From: Myxocyprinus asiaticus
Taxonomy: Eukaryota > Chordata > Actinopteri > Cypriniformes > Catostomidae
DNA: 64,000 bases
NCBI RefSeq assembly: GCF_019703515.2
Contig: NC_059393.1
Location: 13,784,501 to 13,848,500, forward strand
Direction: 5' to 3'
Shown: in pieces, positions 23,014 through 33,897 of the stretch
Layout: each line of letters begins with the position of its first letter
How positions within the stretch are numbered: the stretch's first letter is position 1
The notes under the pieces: model-generated
What the model was told of the DNA's origin: nothing
Databases searched by the model: none
What the model saw: the letters and a program-made list of their open reading frames with translations, nothing else
Program-made: the position numbers and the translations under genes

Positions 23014-23580
23014 ATCCAGCAACATAAAGACAACATTTCCTATTTTTATGGTCCGGATGACAAGTGAATGGAGTGGTAGGGTGAGTATGAAATAAAAGGG
23101 ATGGAGAATAATGTAAAACGGGTTGAGATCAAATTATTGTTGATTATTATTATTTTGTATTTTTCTATGTTTTTTTGTTATTTCCATTTAAAAAATGGCA
23201 GAATTATACTGCATCATTCAATGACGTGGCAAAACTGCAGACAGCTAAAAGTATAAAATATTTTAATTATGAAAATATTAAAAATGAATGTTTAATTCAA
23301 GGTTAAAGTACTTCACATCCTTTCTTATGAAAGCTGTTTGATTTAGTTTATTCTCTAATGTTAATTAATGCATTAACTATCAAACATGTACTAACATGTA
23401 ATTATAGTGGCTATTATTAAAGAATGAATTCATATGACTCATGTTGTAGTTAATGTTAGCTCTTCATTAATTCCTGATTAGTCCATTCCTTAACTCATCA
23501 TTAATTCATGCAGAAGTAACTATTAATTCAGGTATTAATTCATGATTATTCATGTACTGTTATTATAAAGTGTTACCAAA
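23013..23580. other. AT-rich DNA ending in a MITE terminus
   Basis: The segment 23340-23577 is rich in TTAAT blocks and ends TTATAAAGTGTTACC, the terminus type seen in the MITE at 51001-51231. Its matching left end is not clear, so I treat it as a fragment. Confidence 0.5.
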
Positions 23581-23582
23581 TG

Positions 23583-23587
23583 TTTGT

Positions 23588-23673
<86 letters not shown>

Positions 23674-23681
23674 GAGAGAGA
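23583..23681 (+). repeat. Compound (TG)n(GA)n microsatellite
   Basis: A TG run (about 23583-23598) is followed by about 80 bp of GA with a small interruption (AAAGCGAG) near its end. It explains the arginine/glutamate- and leucine/serine-repeat open frames. Confidence 0.95.
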
Positions 23682-23889
23682 TATGCATAGCAATAGATTG
23701 TATTGCCAGTATGCAGAACATCTAACATTTCTGTCTGTGATTAATGACTGTCCTGGGAAAGCAGAGAGAAACATAAGGAAACAGATTAACACTGGACTAT
23801 CCTAGGTCAAGTGACCAAAAAACACTAAAGACCTCTCAGTATATGTTCTGGTCTGTTTGGTTTGTCTTTGTCTTTCTTTATCCATGCAT

Positions 23890-23974
23890 ACATCCGTCTG
23901 TCTTTTTCTATCTATTTATCTATCTATTCTGTCTGTCTGTCTGTCTGTCTGTCCGTATGTCCATCTTTATCCAT

Positions 23975-24020
<46 letters not shown>

Positions 24021-24095
24021 ATCTGTCCGTCCGTCCATCTTTCAATCTATCTATTGTCTGTCTGTCTTTATCCATCCATCCATCCATCCATCCAT
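23890..24095 (+). repeat. Compound tetranucleotide microsatellite (TCTG/TCTA/TCCG/TCCA)
   Basis: Successive blocks of TCTA, TCTG, TCTA (about 12 units), TCCG, TCTG and TCCA (about 6 units). All open frames across it are repeat artefacts. Confidence 0.95.
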
Positions 24096-24099
24096 TTTT

Positions 24100-26290
24100 G
24101 TTCCATGTTTCTAAATGGAAACTGTACAGTGCCATGTTTTAGTTACTAATTTGCTTCATTTTGTTTAGTTTAAATATATTTGTCTTTATTGTTTGGTGAA
24201 TGAATAGATTACTTTCTTGTGGGTTGTGAATATATTCATTTATTTCCACTAATTTAAGTAAATGGTAAATAAGGCCTCATTCGTCTAGAATTCACTTGAT
24301 ATCTGTATTACTTTCTTATATTAATTTACACTTAAATAATTCCATTATGCAGAAACAGATATACTCAGCAAAATCTCTAAAGGAATTAACAACTAACTAA
24401 AAAAAAAATGCTATTACTGACTGTAGTGTATTTCATTAGCATAAACATCACCCAATTTTGGAGTCAAAAGAGAAATCAATATTGTATATTCCAATACAGT
24501 CAATATTGGAAAAAAGTCAATATTTTATCATCTGATGGATAAAGACAGACATATAAAGAAAGAAAGAGAAAGCGACTGACAGACAGAGACAAACACATCT
24601 GGTAAGGACATGAAGCAGTTAACGGCAAACAAAATAGGCAAAGGAAATAATGTAAATGGCCTTCTCTCATTGACGCATCTGCGTGGCACAAGTCACTATT
24701 TATTATATGATGGAGGATTATAGGGGCTATGCTAATCAGTAGTCATGTGGATGTATGTAGGTCACATCACCCACCCACTAACACCCTCCCAAAACACAAA
24801 CACAGACAGACAGACACTTTGACAGGTCAATCATTGGATTATTGATGACACTTTGATTCACACATAAACATAAACTCATAGACTAATAAAACTCAAACTA
24901 AATATTAGGGGTGCTTCGACGGCGAAATCACTGAAATTGCTCAAACTTAAGGTTATGTATTTGAAATGTTAAACTTGTCACGTAAGACAGCGTTCACACA
25001 GGACGCATTACTGCGCTAAGCCTGCGCACATTTTTTTATTGTTTGTGTATGTATATACTATATATGTCAGAAGTACTTGATGGCCATTGCGTTGCATTTT
25101 GTTGTGTTTTTTATTTTATTTTTATCCTATCACAGAATGCCAAAGCAACCACCCAGAACACCTTAAAAACCATATAGCAACACTTTGTGAACACTTTCAA
25201 TTTGTGAAATAAAATTTCATTTAGAAAATGTTAAAATCTACATTATTTTTCCATTTGTTGCAAAGTCAATTGTACTCATGTTGTAAGAAGTACTCCCCAT
25301 ATCTCAGTCATATCATATGTTAACATATGTCATAGCTCATTAAACAGGTATATGCAGTATTCATCTTAGAAATGATTTCACAAAAATTATCAGAAATGTT
25401 TATTGAAGAGAAGTTTATCAAAGCATAAGGAAAAATTTGCCATGGTCTGTCTACAGTTCTTAGCAATGTACACCATGTCGAAACGGTTAGTCGTGCCCAT
25501 GTGCTATATTTATTCACATATCTCATTTTCTTGATTATTGTCATCTGTCATCTGCTGGCGTAGGTGTTGGAGAAGAACTACTGTTTGCTTTCTGAAGCAT
25601 TAGTCATTTTCAGAGAACCAGGGGGCGGAACATAATGCAGCCCATCTACCGCCCAGCTCTCCACATGCTCTCTATTTCTCTCTGTCTGTCTCCCTTTCTT
25701 ACTTTCTCTCTTTCTCTCTCTGTCCCTTTGTTGACCCCAGTGTTTTGCAGATGCTCTGCTAAGTTGAGCTCTTTCCACATGTATACAGCTGTTAATAACA
25801 AAAAGCTGAAAAAACACAAACACATTTGCACTGGACTGATCACTGTTGGAAACATCACTGTATGTACCAACTGATGATCAGGAAATATCTTGTATTCTGG
25901 TGATGATATCAATGTGATGCTATATTTGACTTTGACTCACAAGTATTCTCTAACAAAGCAATATGCCTCGAGAGGCTGTGCAGTACAGTGATTTTACCAT
26001 GCATGGGTAAGGAGTGTTCTTAGAGGTCAGTAACAAGATAGATTGATTTTCAGATAGATATATTGCGGTAAGATGGTTTATTCAGGTTCAGTGACAAATA
26101 ACGATGTCCAAGATGATGAAAACAAACTCTATAAAAATCTTGTTTAAAATCAGTGTTTTCTAGTGGTTTCCTGCATGTTGGTTACCACGTTTGATTTTGG
26201 ATTACTGTCTGTTTTTCAAATATTAAATAAATTTCAAAACAAAACTGTTTCACTACTTTTTAAAAGAAATAATCATAATTATTGCAGATG
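24100..26290. other. Anonymous DNA
   Basis: No gene supported. A short GCAACCACC-type repeat fragment lies at 25142-25185, a GCGTTCACACAGGACGC motif (common in fish MITE ends) at about 24990, and a CT-rich patch at 25670-25725. Confidence 0.5.
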
Positions 26291-26295
26291 TTCCT

Positions 26296-26365
26296 CATTT
26301 TGTAAGTCGCTTTGAATAAAAGTGTCTGCTTAATAAGCAAACGTAAAATTTAATGTAAATGTAAT
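26296..26365 (+). repeat. Common teleost repeat tail (GTAAGTCGCTTTGAATAAAAG)
   Basis: TGTAAGTCGCTTTGAATAAA then AGTGTCTGCTTAAT and AATGTAAATG units. This tail is very widespread in fish DNA and is probably the 3' end of a retroelement. The body is not recognisable upstream. Confidence 0.55.
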
Positions 26366-26488
26366 AATAAAAGATTATTCCAAACTACTGAGACTTGTGT
26401 CGTTGCAGAACAAAAATGGGCTTTTCCAATCAGTGGGCATTTTTAAACCGGGATGGGCTTTTTTAAACCACTTTACACAATTTGCCGG

Positions 26489-26611
26489 CTACATTGAGAT
26501 TCCCTACATTCACTGGATAGTTCTTAAACATCCATCCTGGTTTGGAAACCCCCACTGTTACTACATTGAAATTCCCTACTTTCATTGGATAGTTAAGAAA
26601 CGCCCATCCTG
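26489..26611 (+). repeat. Imperfect direct repeat, period about 71 bp
   Basis: CTACATTGAGATTCCCTAC...CATCCATCCTGG (from 26489) recurs as CTACATTGAAATTCCCTAC...CGCCCATCCTGG (from 26560). A third partial block precedes it near 26430-26460. LINE copy 3 is inserted at the end of the second unit. Confidence 0.75.
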
Positions 26612-26804
26612 GGGGACACGTGACGCCATGCGAGAAGCAGACGTGTGAGCGACTAGCTCTGCGCACTTTGCTAGTTTTTAAATTATTTTCATGTTATAAT
26701 CTGGTGAAATTCAATACACCCAGTTACATATTTGCTCTTTGAGGTAAACATGGCAAAGAAGTCAAAATCCTCAGACTCTGGAGACATTAAAAGACACTTA
26801 CATG

Positions 26805-27140
26805 GGGGGCCTAGGTAGCTCAGTGGTAAAGACGCTGGCTACCACCCCTGGAGTTCGGTAGTTCGCTAGTTAGAATCCCAGGGCGTGCTGAGTGACTCCA
26901 GCCAGGTCTCCTAAGCAACCAAATTGGCCTGGTTGCTAGGGAGGGTAGAGTCACATGGGGTAACCTCCTCGTGATCGCTATAATGTGGTTCATTCTCGGT
27001 GGGGCGCGTGGTGAGTTGAGCGTGGCTGACGCGGTGGGTGGCGTGAAGCCTACATATGCGCTATGTCTCCATGGCAACGCGCTCAACAAGCCACGTGATA
27101 AGATGCACGGGTTGATGATCTCAGACGCAGAGGCAACTGG
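26805..27140 (+). mobile_element. tRNA-derived SINE, 3'-truncated
   Basis: Begins GGGGGCCTAGGTAGCTCAG with a pol III A box (TAGCTCAGTGG, 26816-26826) and a degenerate B box near 26868 (GTTAGAATCCC). Same family as the reversed SINE at 31185-31612, sharing GTGACTCCAGYCAGG and CTCAACAAGCCACRTGATAAG. It stops abruptly at GGCAACTGG, about 110 bp before the family's 3' part, directly against LINE ORF1 sequence. No target duplication seen, so a deletion probably removed the right junction. Confidence 0.8.
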
Positions 27141-27600
27141 GAATAACATACGAATTGTTGGAATTCCTGAGCATGAAGAGGGCAGAGACATGGTGAAATT
27201 CCTGGATGAGCTCTTCTCGAGTCTGCTCAACATAACAGGAAATAAGCTGGAAATCGAGCGAGCTCACAGAGTCCCGGTTCGCAGATCTGCTGAGGGAGAC
27301 AGGCCCCGATCAATTCTGGCCACATTTCTGAGATCATCCGATAAAGATCTCATGTTGCGCCAGGCGAGGAGCAAAGGAAAGCTTTCTTGGAAGAGTCACA
27401 ATATTTTCTTGTTCCCGGACTTTGCCAGTTCGACAAGAGGGAAACGCGATCAGTTCAAGGAATGTAGGAAACTCTTACATCAACGGAAGATCGCTTTTGC
27501 ACTGATGTTTCCGGCCAAACTGAGAATAGACACCAGGGATGGCAGCAAAGTATTTACATGTCCCAAACAGGCACTCTCCTTTATAAATACATTGGAGTGA
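26971..27600 (+). pseudogene. Chimeric open frame: SINE-derived N-terminus plus LINE ORF1 C-terminus
   Basis: A 209-residue uninterrupted frame. Residues 1-57 or so are SINE sequence read by chance. From NNIRIVGIPEHEEGRD (about 27142) onward it is the C-terminal half of LINE ORF1 (RRM-like and C-terminal segments), ending at the natural ORF1 stop region. Unlike copies 1 and 2 this ORF1 half has no internal stop. The upstream ORF1 start (26750) is separated from it by the SINE. No evidence that it is expressed. Confidence 0.7.
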
Positions 27601-27675
27601 GTAAGTCATTTGATGTTTCTTATATTAGTGGACTGACTCACTGTTCAATGACTCGATTGTCTGAGGAAGCTGGGC

Positions 27676-27714
<39 letters not shown>

Positions 27715-28458
27715 AATGGCTCCGTCTAGCGGCTGGAGTTTGTTTTGTGGCATGACTCCTTCAAGAAACTTTTGCTTTGATGAAAGATCGCTTTTACACT
27801 GAAGTTCCCGGCCAGATTGAGAATGAACACTATGGATAACTGCAAAATATCTACATGCTCAGTAGGGCTGAGTAAGTCATGATGTACTTTTTTATGCGGC
27901 CTCCGAGTGAGTTTGGCTCTTGATCATCCGAGGAACTGGGATGCCTGTTTTGTTTCTTTTCATGCTGGTTCTGCCTAGCGGCTGGAGTTTGTTTTTGTGG
28001 AGTATTTTTAAGGGACATTAGAATGATTACGTCTTCTGCTGCACTCATAACAGCCAGCTCACTGAACAATTGTTTGTCTGTCCGAGGAAACTTAAAGGCT
28101 TTATATCAGCTGGAAGTTGTTTTGTGGAGGAACACACCTTCAAAACAGTTCTGTGAATGAATCTACACGTTCTTTGTGTTTGTTCTGCCTGTTGGCTAGG
28201 GTCTGTTTTAGTATTTTCTGTTATGTAATTTTGCCTCACAAAATTTGTGCAGAAGCACCGGACTTGAGCAATCCGATGGCAAAGTTGTCGCAGGGGTTCT
28301 CGAATGCGTACATGGACTATTTGAGTTTAGAGGGATTGACGGCAGTTGGCGCTGTCATGCGCAGGGTTAATGCGCACGTTTTTCTTTTTTTCTGCTTGTT
28401 TTGTTCGGGGGGAACTTCGGGGTTTTATTGTTGCTCTAATGGGGAATGTGGTTGATAG

Positions 28459-29677
28459 GCCGATTGACAAAGGTGGGCTAGGCCTACCTAAGATTTTGTT
28501 TTATTATTATGCATTTGGTCTCAGACATTTGGCTCATTGGTCACTTCCACCTGAGAGAGCCCCTCCCTGGTTTTGTATTGAAAAGGAAGTTCTTGACCCT
28601 ATCTCACCACTGCAAAGCCACTCCTGTCAAACTAATTGGAGAAGTTAAGTCGCACCCCGTTATCTCGCATTTACACTCGATATGGACAAAGTTGCCCAGA
28701 GTGTTTAACTCTGATATTTATTTAAACGTAGCCTCAAGCATATGGCTGAACCCTAAACTATGTATTAATAAGTCCCCTTTCTGTTGGTCAGATTGGATTT
28801 TGAGGGGGGTTAATACACTTGGTGACCTATATGAGAGTGGAGTATTGAGATCTTTTGAAAATTGTATTCAACATTTTGGGATTCCCAGATCTCAGTTTTA
28901 TAAGTATTTACAGCTGCGCCACCTGCTCTGCACTGTTTTTGGGAGTAGCACGCACCCCCCTAGAGCGGCAGATTCTCTGGGAGTGGTGATTGCTGCTTTT
29001 GGAAAAGGTCATGAGGCATCAGTGTATTACTCCCTGCTAATTCAGAATCTGGGGGACAGAGCTTTAAATTCTCTCAAAAGATTATGGGAGGAAGATTTAC
29101 ATTTGTTATTTGAGGAGGGAGTGTGGGCTAGGATTCTAAAAAAACATCAAGTCTGCATCTAGAGATGCAAGGGTTCGCCTTATGCAATTTAAGATTTTAT
29201 ATAGATTTTATTGGACCCCCACTAGATTGTATAGGCTTGGTCTTAAAGACACACCCATCTGCTGGCGATGCCATTCTGAAGATGGAGACACCACCCATGT
29301 TTTTTGGGGTGTCGTAAGATCCAAGAATTTTGGCTGAAGGTGCAAAGTTTTGTGGGTGATATGTTGGGCACTCAGGTCTCGTTCTGCCCCAGACTCTGTA
29401 TTTTGGGAGATGGGGAGGTCATGGATTTGGAGGATAAGTACACAAAGGACTGGGTTTTGACCAGTGTGATGATTGGTAGGCAGGTTATTTTGAGGAGTTG
29501 GAAATTCGGATGGAGCACCCTCGTTCCCGGAGTGGTGCGCGGAGATGGGGAGGGTGGCTGCTTTCGAGGAGGGGTCGAGCAGAAGGATGGGAGTTAGGGA
29601 TTCTTACAATAAGAAATGGGGCAATTACTTAGCATTTTTGGGGGAATCTCGAGGAGTGGCGGTGGAGGGAGTAATTT
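28459..29677 (+). pseudogene. LINE ORF2 C-terminal remnant (copy 3)
   Basis: Corresponds to 17087-18296 of copy 2: IDKGGLGLPKILFYYYAFGL, then LRHLAHWSLPPERAPPWFC, then the C-terminal domain with CWRC (about 29268) and a HVFWG-like segment (29295). The endonuclease and all reverse transcriptase catalytic motifs are deleted. Frameshifts occur near 28620, 29160 and 29310. Confidence 0.85.
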
Positions 29678-29999
29678 AGTAATGTTGTTTTAGTTTTGTG
29701 TTTTTTTTGTGTGTGTGTCTATATTCTATTGACCACAGGGGTGTTCGTGGTGGGGTCAGGGTGGGGTGGGAATTTGGTTGGGGGAGGGGATATAGTGGGG
29801 GTTTAATGTTTAAAGTGATTGATTCAATATATATAAGTTGTTGTTGTTTTTTTTTGTGTTAATTTATGAATCAATAAAAATTTTAATACCAAAAGAAACG
29901 CCCATCCCGGCTTGAAAACGTTTACAGACTGAGAAACATCTATTACTGTTCTGCAGAGACCTATACTTCAAACTACTTAATTTTCCCCCCAATAATTTT

Positions 30000-30330
30000 A
30001 GGATTTTAAAGCTGAAGCATGTAATTTCTGCACCACTAGCACCACCAATCTTGCAAAAATAAACTTTGTTTAAAATAAACAGCTTTCTGAATAAGCCCCC
30101 CATCTGCCACTGGTCAAACAAAGACATAGCCCCGCCCCCAACTTACACCATTGGTTGAGTAATGTTGTTGGGGCGGGTCTAAGCAGGTCATTAAAAACAA
30201 ACAAAGCAATCTACATAGCGGCACAGAAACACAGTGCTTACAGTTTTTGAGAAAACTAACCTCTGAATGGCTTACTTATAGTTGTCTCTGCATGTAAGCT
30301 GGGATAGGAGAAAGTATTTTAACACAGAAA
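30000..30330 (+). repeat. Interspersed repeat family E, copy 1
   Basis: AAGCATGTAATTTCTGCACC then CACTAGCACCACCA, then GCCCCGCCCCCAACTTACACC. Related pieces occur at 33140-33290, at 40227-40560 and at 55540-55710. The order (start ATGTAATTTCTGCACC, then CTAGCGNCANCAAA, then a TAGTCCYGCCCCC block) is conserved. Class unknown. Confidence 0.6.
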
Positions 30331-30380
30331 AAGTTACATATGGGGGTGTAACCACCCTGAGATCTTTAAAAAAATCAGCC

Positions 30381-30992
30381 TTAAAGGAATATTCCGAGTT
30401 CAATACAAGTTAAGCTTAATCGACGACGTTTGAGGCAAAATGTTGATACCACAAAATAATTAATTTTTCATTTATATGAAATGTCTTTAACCCAGATTTT
30501 TGAAAATCAAAAATCTGGGTTACAGTGAGGTACTTACAATGGAAATATATGGGGCCAATCCGTTAACGTAAAAATACTCACTTAAAAAGTATAACCAGTT
30601 TGATAAAACTGCTTACTTAACTTTTCTGTGTAAAGTTTTACACAATTTTACAACTTCATTGCCATGATGACAAAACACAGTAAACCCTAAAACCTTGAAA
30701 TGAACATGCAAAACAATTATTTAAGCAACTTTACAGATAATAATACAGAGTTTTAACAGAAGAATTAATGTAATTGCTTTTATAAAATTATAAGCTTCAC
30801 ATTTCTGCCTTTAAACCCTCCAAAAATTGGCCCCATTCACTTCCATTGTAAGTGCTTCACTGTAACCTCAATTTTTGCTTTTTTTTAAAGAAAAAGAGGG
30901 ATGAGTCGAAATTATTTTTTGTGGTAATCAATATTATGCCACAAATTTGTCGATTGAGCTTAACTTGAATTGAACCCGGAATATTCCTTTAA
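30381..30992. repeat. Long inverted-repeat element, family F (copy 2, both ends present)
   Basis: Left end TTAAAGGAATATTCCGAG, right end CCCGGAATATTCCTTTAA. The arms are inverted for well over 100 bp each, with GGTTACAGTGAGGTACTTAC on the left and GTAAGTGCTTCACTGTAACC on the right. No open frame. A MITE or fold-back element; its mobilising transposase is not evident. Confidence 0.8.
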
Positions 30993-31628
30993 TGAGACTT
31001 TTTTTTATAATATAATATAAAATGAATTATAATATATTTAACAAGAGACAATACATGCAATTTTATGGTAAAATACTGTACTGTTTTTAGGTACATGAAT
31101 TTACCGTATGAATAATGGTAAAAATTTATATTATATTTAACAAGAGAATACTTTTTACAGTAAACTATTGTTTTTTATTTATTTTTGTATTTTCTCCCCA
31201 ATTTGGAATGCCCAATTCCCAATGTGCTCTAAGTTCTTGTGGTGGCGTAGTGACTCGCCTCAGTCTGGGTGGCGGAGCCAAATCTCAGTTGCCACCGCAT
31301 CTGAGACCGTTAATCTGTACATCTTATCATGTGGCTTGTTGAGCACATTTCTGCAGAGACCTAGCGCATGTGGAGTCTTCAAGCTATTCTCCACGGCATC
31401 CACGCATAACTCACCATGTGCCCCACCGAGAGCGAAAACCACATTATTGTGACCATGTGGAGGTTAACCCAACGTGACTCTACCCACCCTAGCAACTGGG
31501 CCAATTGGTTGCTTAGGAAGCCTGACTGGAGTCACTCAGCATGCCCTGGATTCGAACTTGCGACTCCAGGTGTGGTAGTCAGCATCTTTACTTGCTGAGC
31601 TACCCAGGGCCCTAATGAGACTTTTTTA
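30990..31628 (-). mobile_element. tRNA-derived SINE insertion with flanking duplication, minus strand
   Basis: On the minus strand the SINE head at 31612 reads GGGCCCTGGGTAGCTCAGCA (A box), followed by a B box GTTCGAATCC, then the body to about 31185 ending ATTGGGGAGAAAATACAAAA. TAATGAGACTTTTTT is present at both 30990-31004 and 31613-31627, consistent with a target duplication. The interval 31007-31184 holds extra AT-rich sequence with TTTAACAAGAGA repeated at 31036 and 31136, perhaps a further insertion at the tail. Confidence 0.75.
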
Positions 31629-31639
31629 TGATCTCAGAT

Positions 31640-32510
31640 CATTATGATTTTATGATCAAAATAAATTTGAATTCAGACATGTAAAACATGTTCATCATAG
31701 AAGAGGTGTATTTAAAACACTGTATGTATGAAATAATTTTTTTAAATGTTTTTATTATTATTATTATTTTATATAAATTAATGGGTCCAAGCACAAAAAA
31801 TCTGCATCATGTCATTGACTCTTCAAATGTTTTTGAGAATGGCGAGGATCAATCCCGTTTTTACATGCACAGGATAATGTTTATCAGACCAGACTCTGTC
31901 TGATCCCTGATGTGACAGCCTCTATTACCCGTCTGCTTAAATCCCTTCCCACTCCCAGTGCGCCCACACACACTCACACACACACACACACGTATCCCTC
32001 TAGGCACATCGAGGTCAGGCAGCAGCATCGCTAGAGGGTTGTAAACACACAGGATCATGGGATTGTTAGGGGGGTTCAGACTTAGCACACGTCTGTGTGG
32101 GCAAGCAGGTTTGGCAAGCGCACACACGTGGGTGGTTTTGTGCGAGACAGAGAGACGCAGCGAGAGAGGAAAGGAGAGCGAAATAATGGGAACCATTCAG
32201 ATTTTTTGCACTAGTGAATACGGGGAGGTCTAGTGCCTGAATTGATGTACATCACTCCATTGTGTATTGGGATGCCATAATGCTTGGCCTTGAGTCATTA
32301 AGATGTCAGTCATGTCACTCTTCTTCATTGTTTTAGATGCTGATTTTTTCACTGTTTTGGCTAGAAACATATTTTAAGCAAGTAAACCAAATGTGCTATT
32401 ATTCAGGTAGCTAGGTAGGCTATGTTGACAGTTTAACTTTAACTCGCTCAGCCAAGATTAGATACAGTCAGACTGATCACACTGTAAATTCAGCGACAGA
32501 AAGTCAAAAG
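31640..32510. other. Anonymous DNA with a small (AC)n tract
   Basis: (AC)n around 31968-31992. The GC-rich patch 31900-32180 has no exon-like feature I can support. Confidence 0.5.
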
Positions 32511-32512
32511 TT

Positions 32513-32990
32513 TGGCTGCTTAAATCGGTCTGTGCACATTGTGGCCGAAACTAGAAGTGTTGCTGAATGTATGGGCATGTGTGAGCTTCAGTTTTAGGGT
32601 GAAATGTCTACAGAGTGGCACCAAAAGTGAGTTGTAATTTTTGTTGAATGTAAATGAGGTAATACAGTCACTAGGAATGCATATTTTATTTGCTCTACCC
32701 CCTGACCAAACCCCAACCCCAACAAGTGGAGTACAAATGTAATCTTAGTGTAAAAAGGCAATCTCTGAATCACGCTCATCATTAAGTGAATGTGAGTACT
32801 TCCTTATTCCCTTGGGACCATAACCCATGTTTTGGAGGTTGCTCTTGCATCACGCTATCAGTAGCGATAAAGGGAAATGAGTTCAGACTTGATTTGTTGC
32901 AAAAATGTCTGATGGGGGATGGTACTTGTCAGTAATTTGGCTGAATGTGTTGTACTCAGGGTACATGAACTTTCGGAAGCAACATGTCTA
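32513..32990 (-). repeat. Interspersed repeat family D, copy 3 (reversed)
   Basis: Reverse-oriented relative to 6517 and 19907: GCCACTCTGTAGAC and CAACTCACTTTTGGTGC on the minus strand, and GGGTACATGAACTTTCGG near the far end. It appears longer than the other copies, so some sequence may be inserted. Confidence 0.65.
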
Positions 32991-33894
32991 TTTCCCGTGT
33001 GATCATGGGTTCCCCTGGTTCCCCTGAAAGAGAAAATTGATGGTAGAAAAAAATTAAATTTAAGCGAATGTCAGCTACTGTGCCCTTTTCGGAAATGCTG
33101 AGAATGCAACCCATACTTGCATTGCGTTATAAATTAAACTTGAAGTGTGCAATTTCTGCACCCCTAGCGTCAGCAAACAGAATTGCAGAAATAATCACTT
33201 TTTTCAAACAATCTCTACATCTTCAGTGGTTTCACAAATAGATAGTCCTGCCCCCTATTCACACCATTGGTTCACTATGATGTGAATCAGTATATAGTGA
33301 ACATGTATATGAGCATTAGCAAGGGCCTTGATCCACTAAACATTAGGACACTGATGTCTCAATTACCTGACTGTGACACATCTTTATCAACAAAATCATT
33401 GTATATCATATCATAACCCATATCCTTCTGATATCATGTTGTTTATTGTATATATTTGTCGCAGCTGTTAAAAATACAGTGCTTTTATGAAATATATGCT
33501 AGTTTCCATTTCTGATGATCTGAGAGACTGAATACATGGCATCATTTCCAGAAAGTGAAAATTGTAATACTAGCTGACAATGTACTCAATACTGTGCAGT
33601 GTACACTGTATACTGCATACAATAATAAAAAAAAAAGTAAGTAAAGCAGTAGCAATTACTCCACAATAAACATTTCAAACAGTACATTGTGTCATATGAT
33701 CTTATCACGTTGCATGTGAATACCGTCTAGTTATTATCTTGGAAGTAAATACAGTTATTTATTTATTTATTTATTTAAATCTATGTTTTGTAAAATATGT
33801 CTGACCATTTTTGGCAGTCCAATCAAATAATGAGTCAAAAAGAGATATTACTTTAGGTAATTTATTGCACTGATATTATTTCCGGTTCATTTAC
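32991..33894. other. Anonymous DNA with a family E fragment
   Basis: Family E similarity at 33140-33290 (GTGCAATTTCTGCACCCCTA). A (TTTA)n run at 33752-33776. A TGTATACTGCATAC motif at about 33608 mirrors GTATGCTGTATGCAT near 34734, perhaps two arms of a MITE split by the element between them. Confidence 0.45.
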
Positions 33895-33897
33895 CAC

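Larger units (their letters stand above)
26613..29892 (+). mobile_element. L1/Tx1-type LINE copy 3, internally deleted, with SINE piece
   Basis: Flanked by an 18-bp target duplication AAGAAACGCCCATCCYGG (26595-26612 and 29893-29910, one T/C difference). The 5' end (CACGTGACGCCATGC) and 3' end are both present. Compared with copy 2 it lacks about 2.6 kb: GGGGAATGTGGT (28440-28451, in the 14430 region of copy 2) joins directly to the part equivalent to 17087 on. Part of ORF1 is replaced by SINE sequence (26805-27140). A 30-bp or longer T run (27681-27712) sits where copy 2 has 18 T. Confidence 0.9.

Noticed and set aside
23890..24095. CRISPR-like array
   Set aside because: Regular repeats are contiguous tetranucleotides without spacers; this is eukaryotic DNA.
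23584..24149. Several open frames of up to 100 codons
   Set aside because: All are translations of microsatellites.
26816..26888. tRNA gene
   Set aside because: A and B boxes are present but the rest does not fold as a tRNA and continues into the SINE body shared with 31185-31612.
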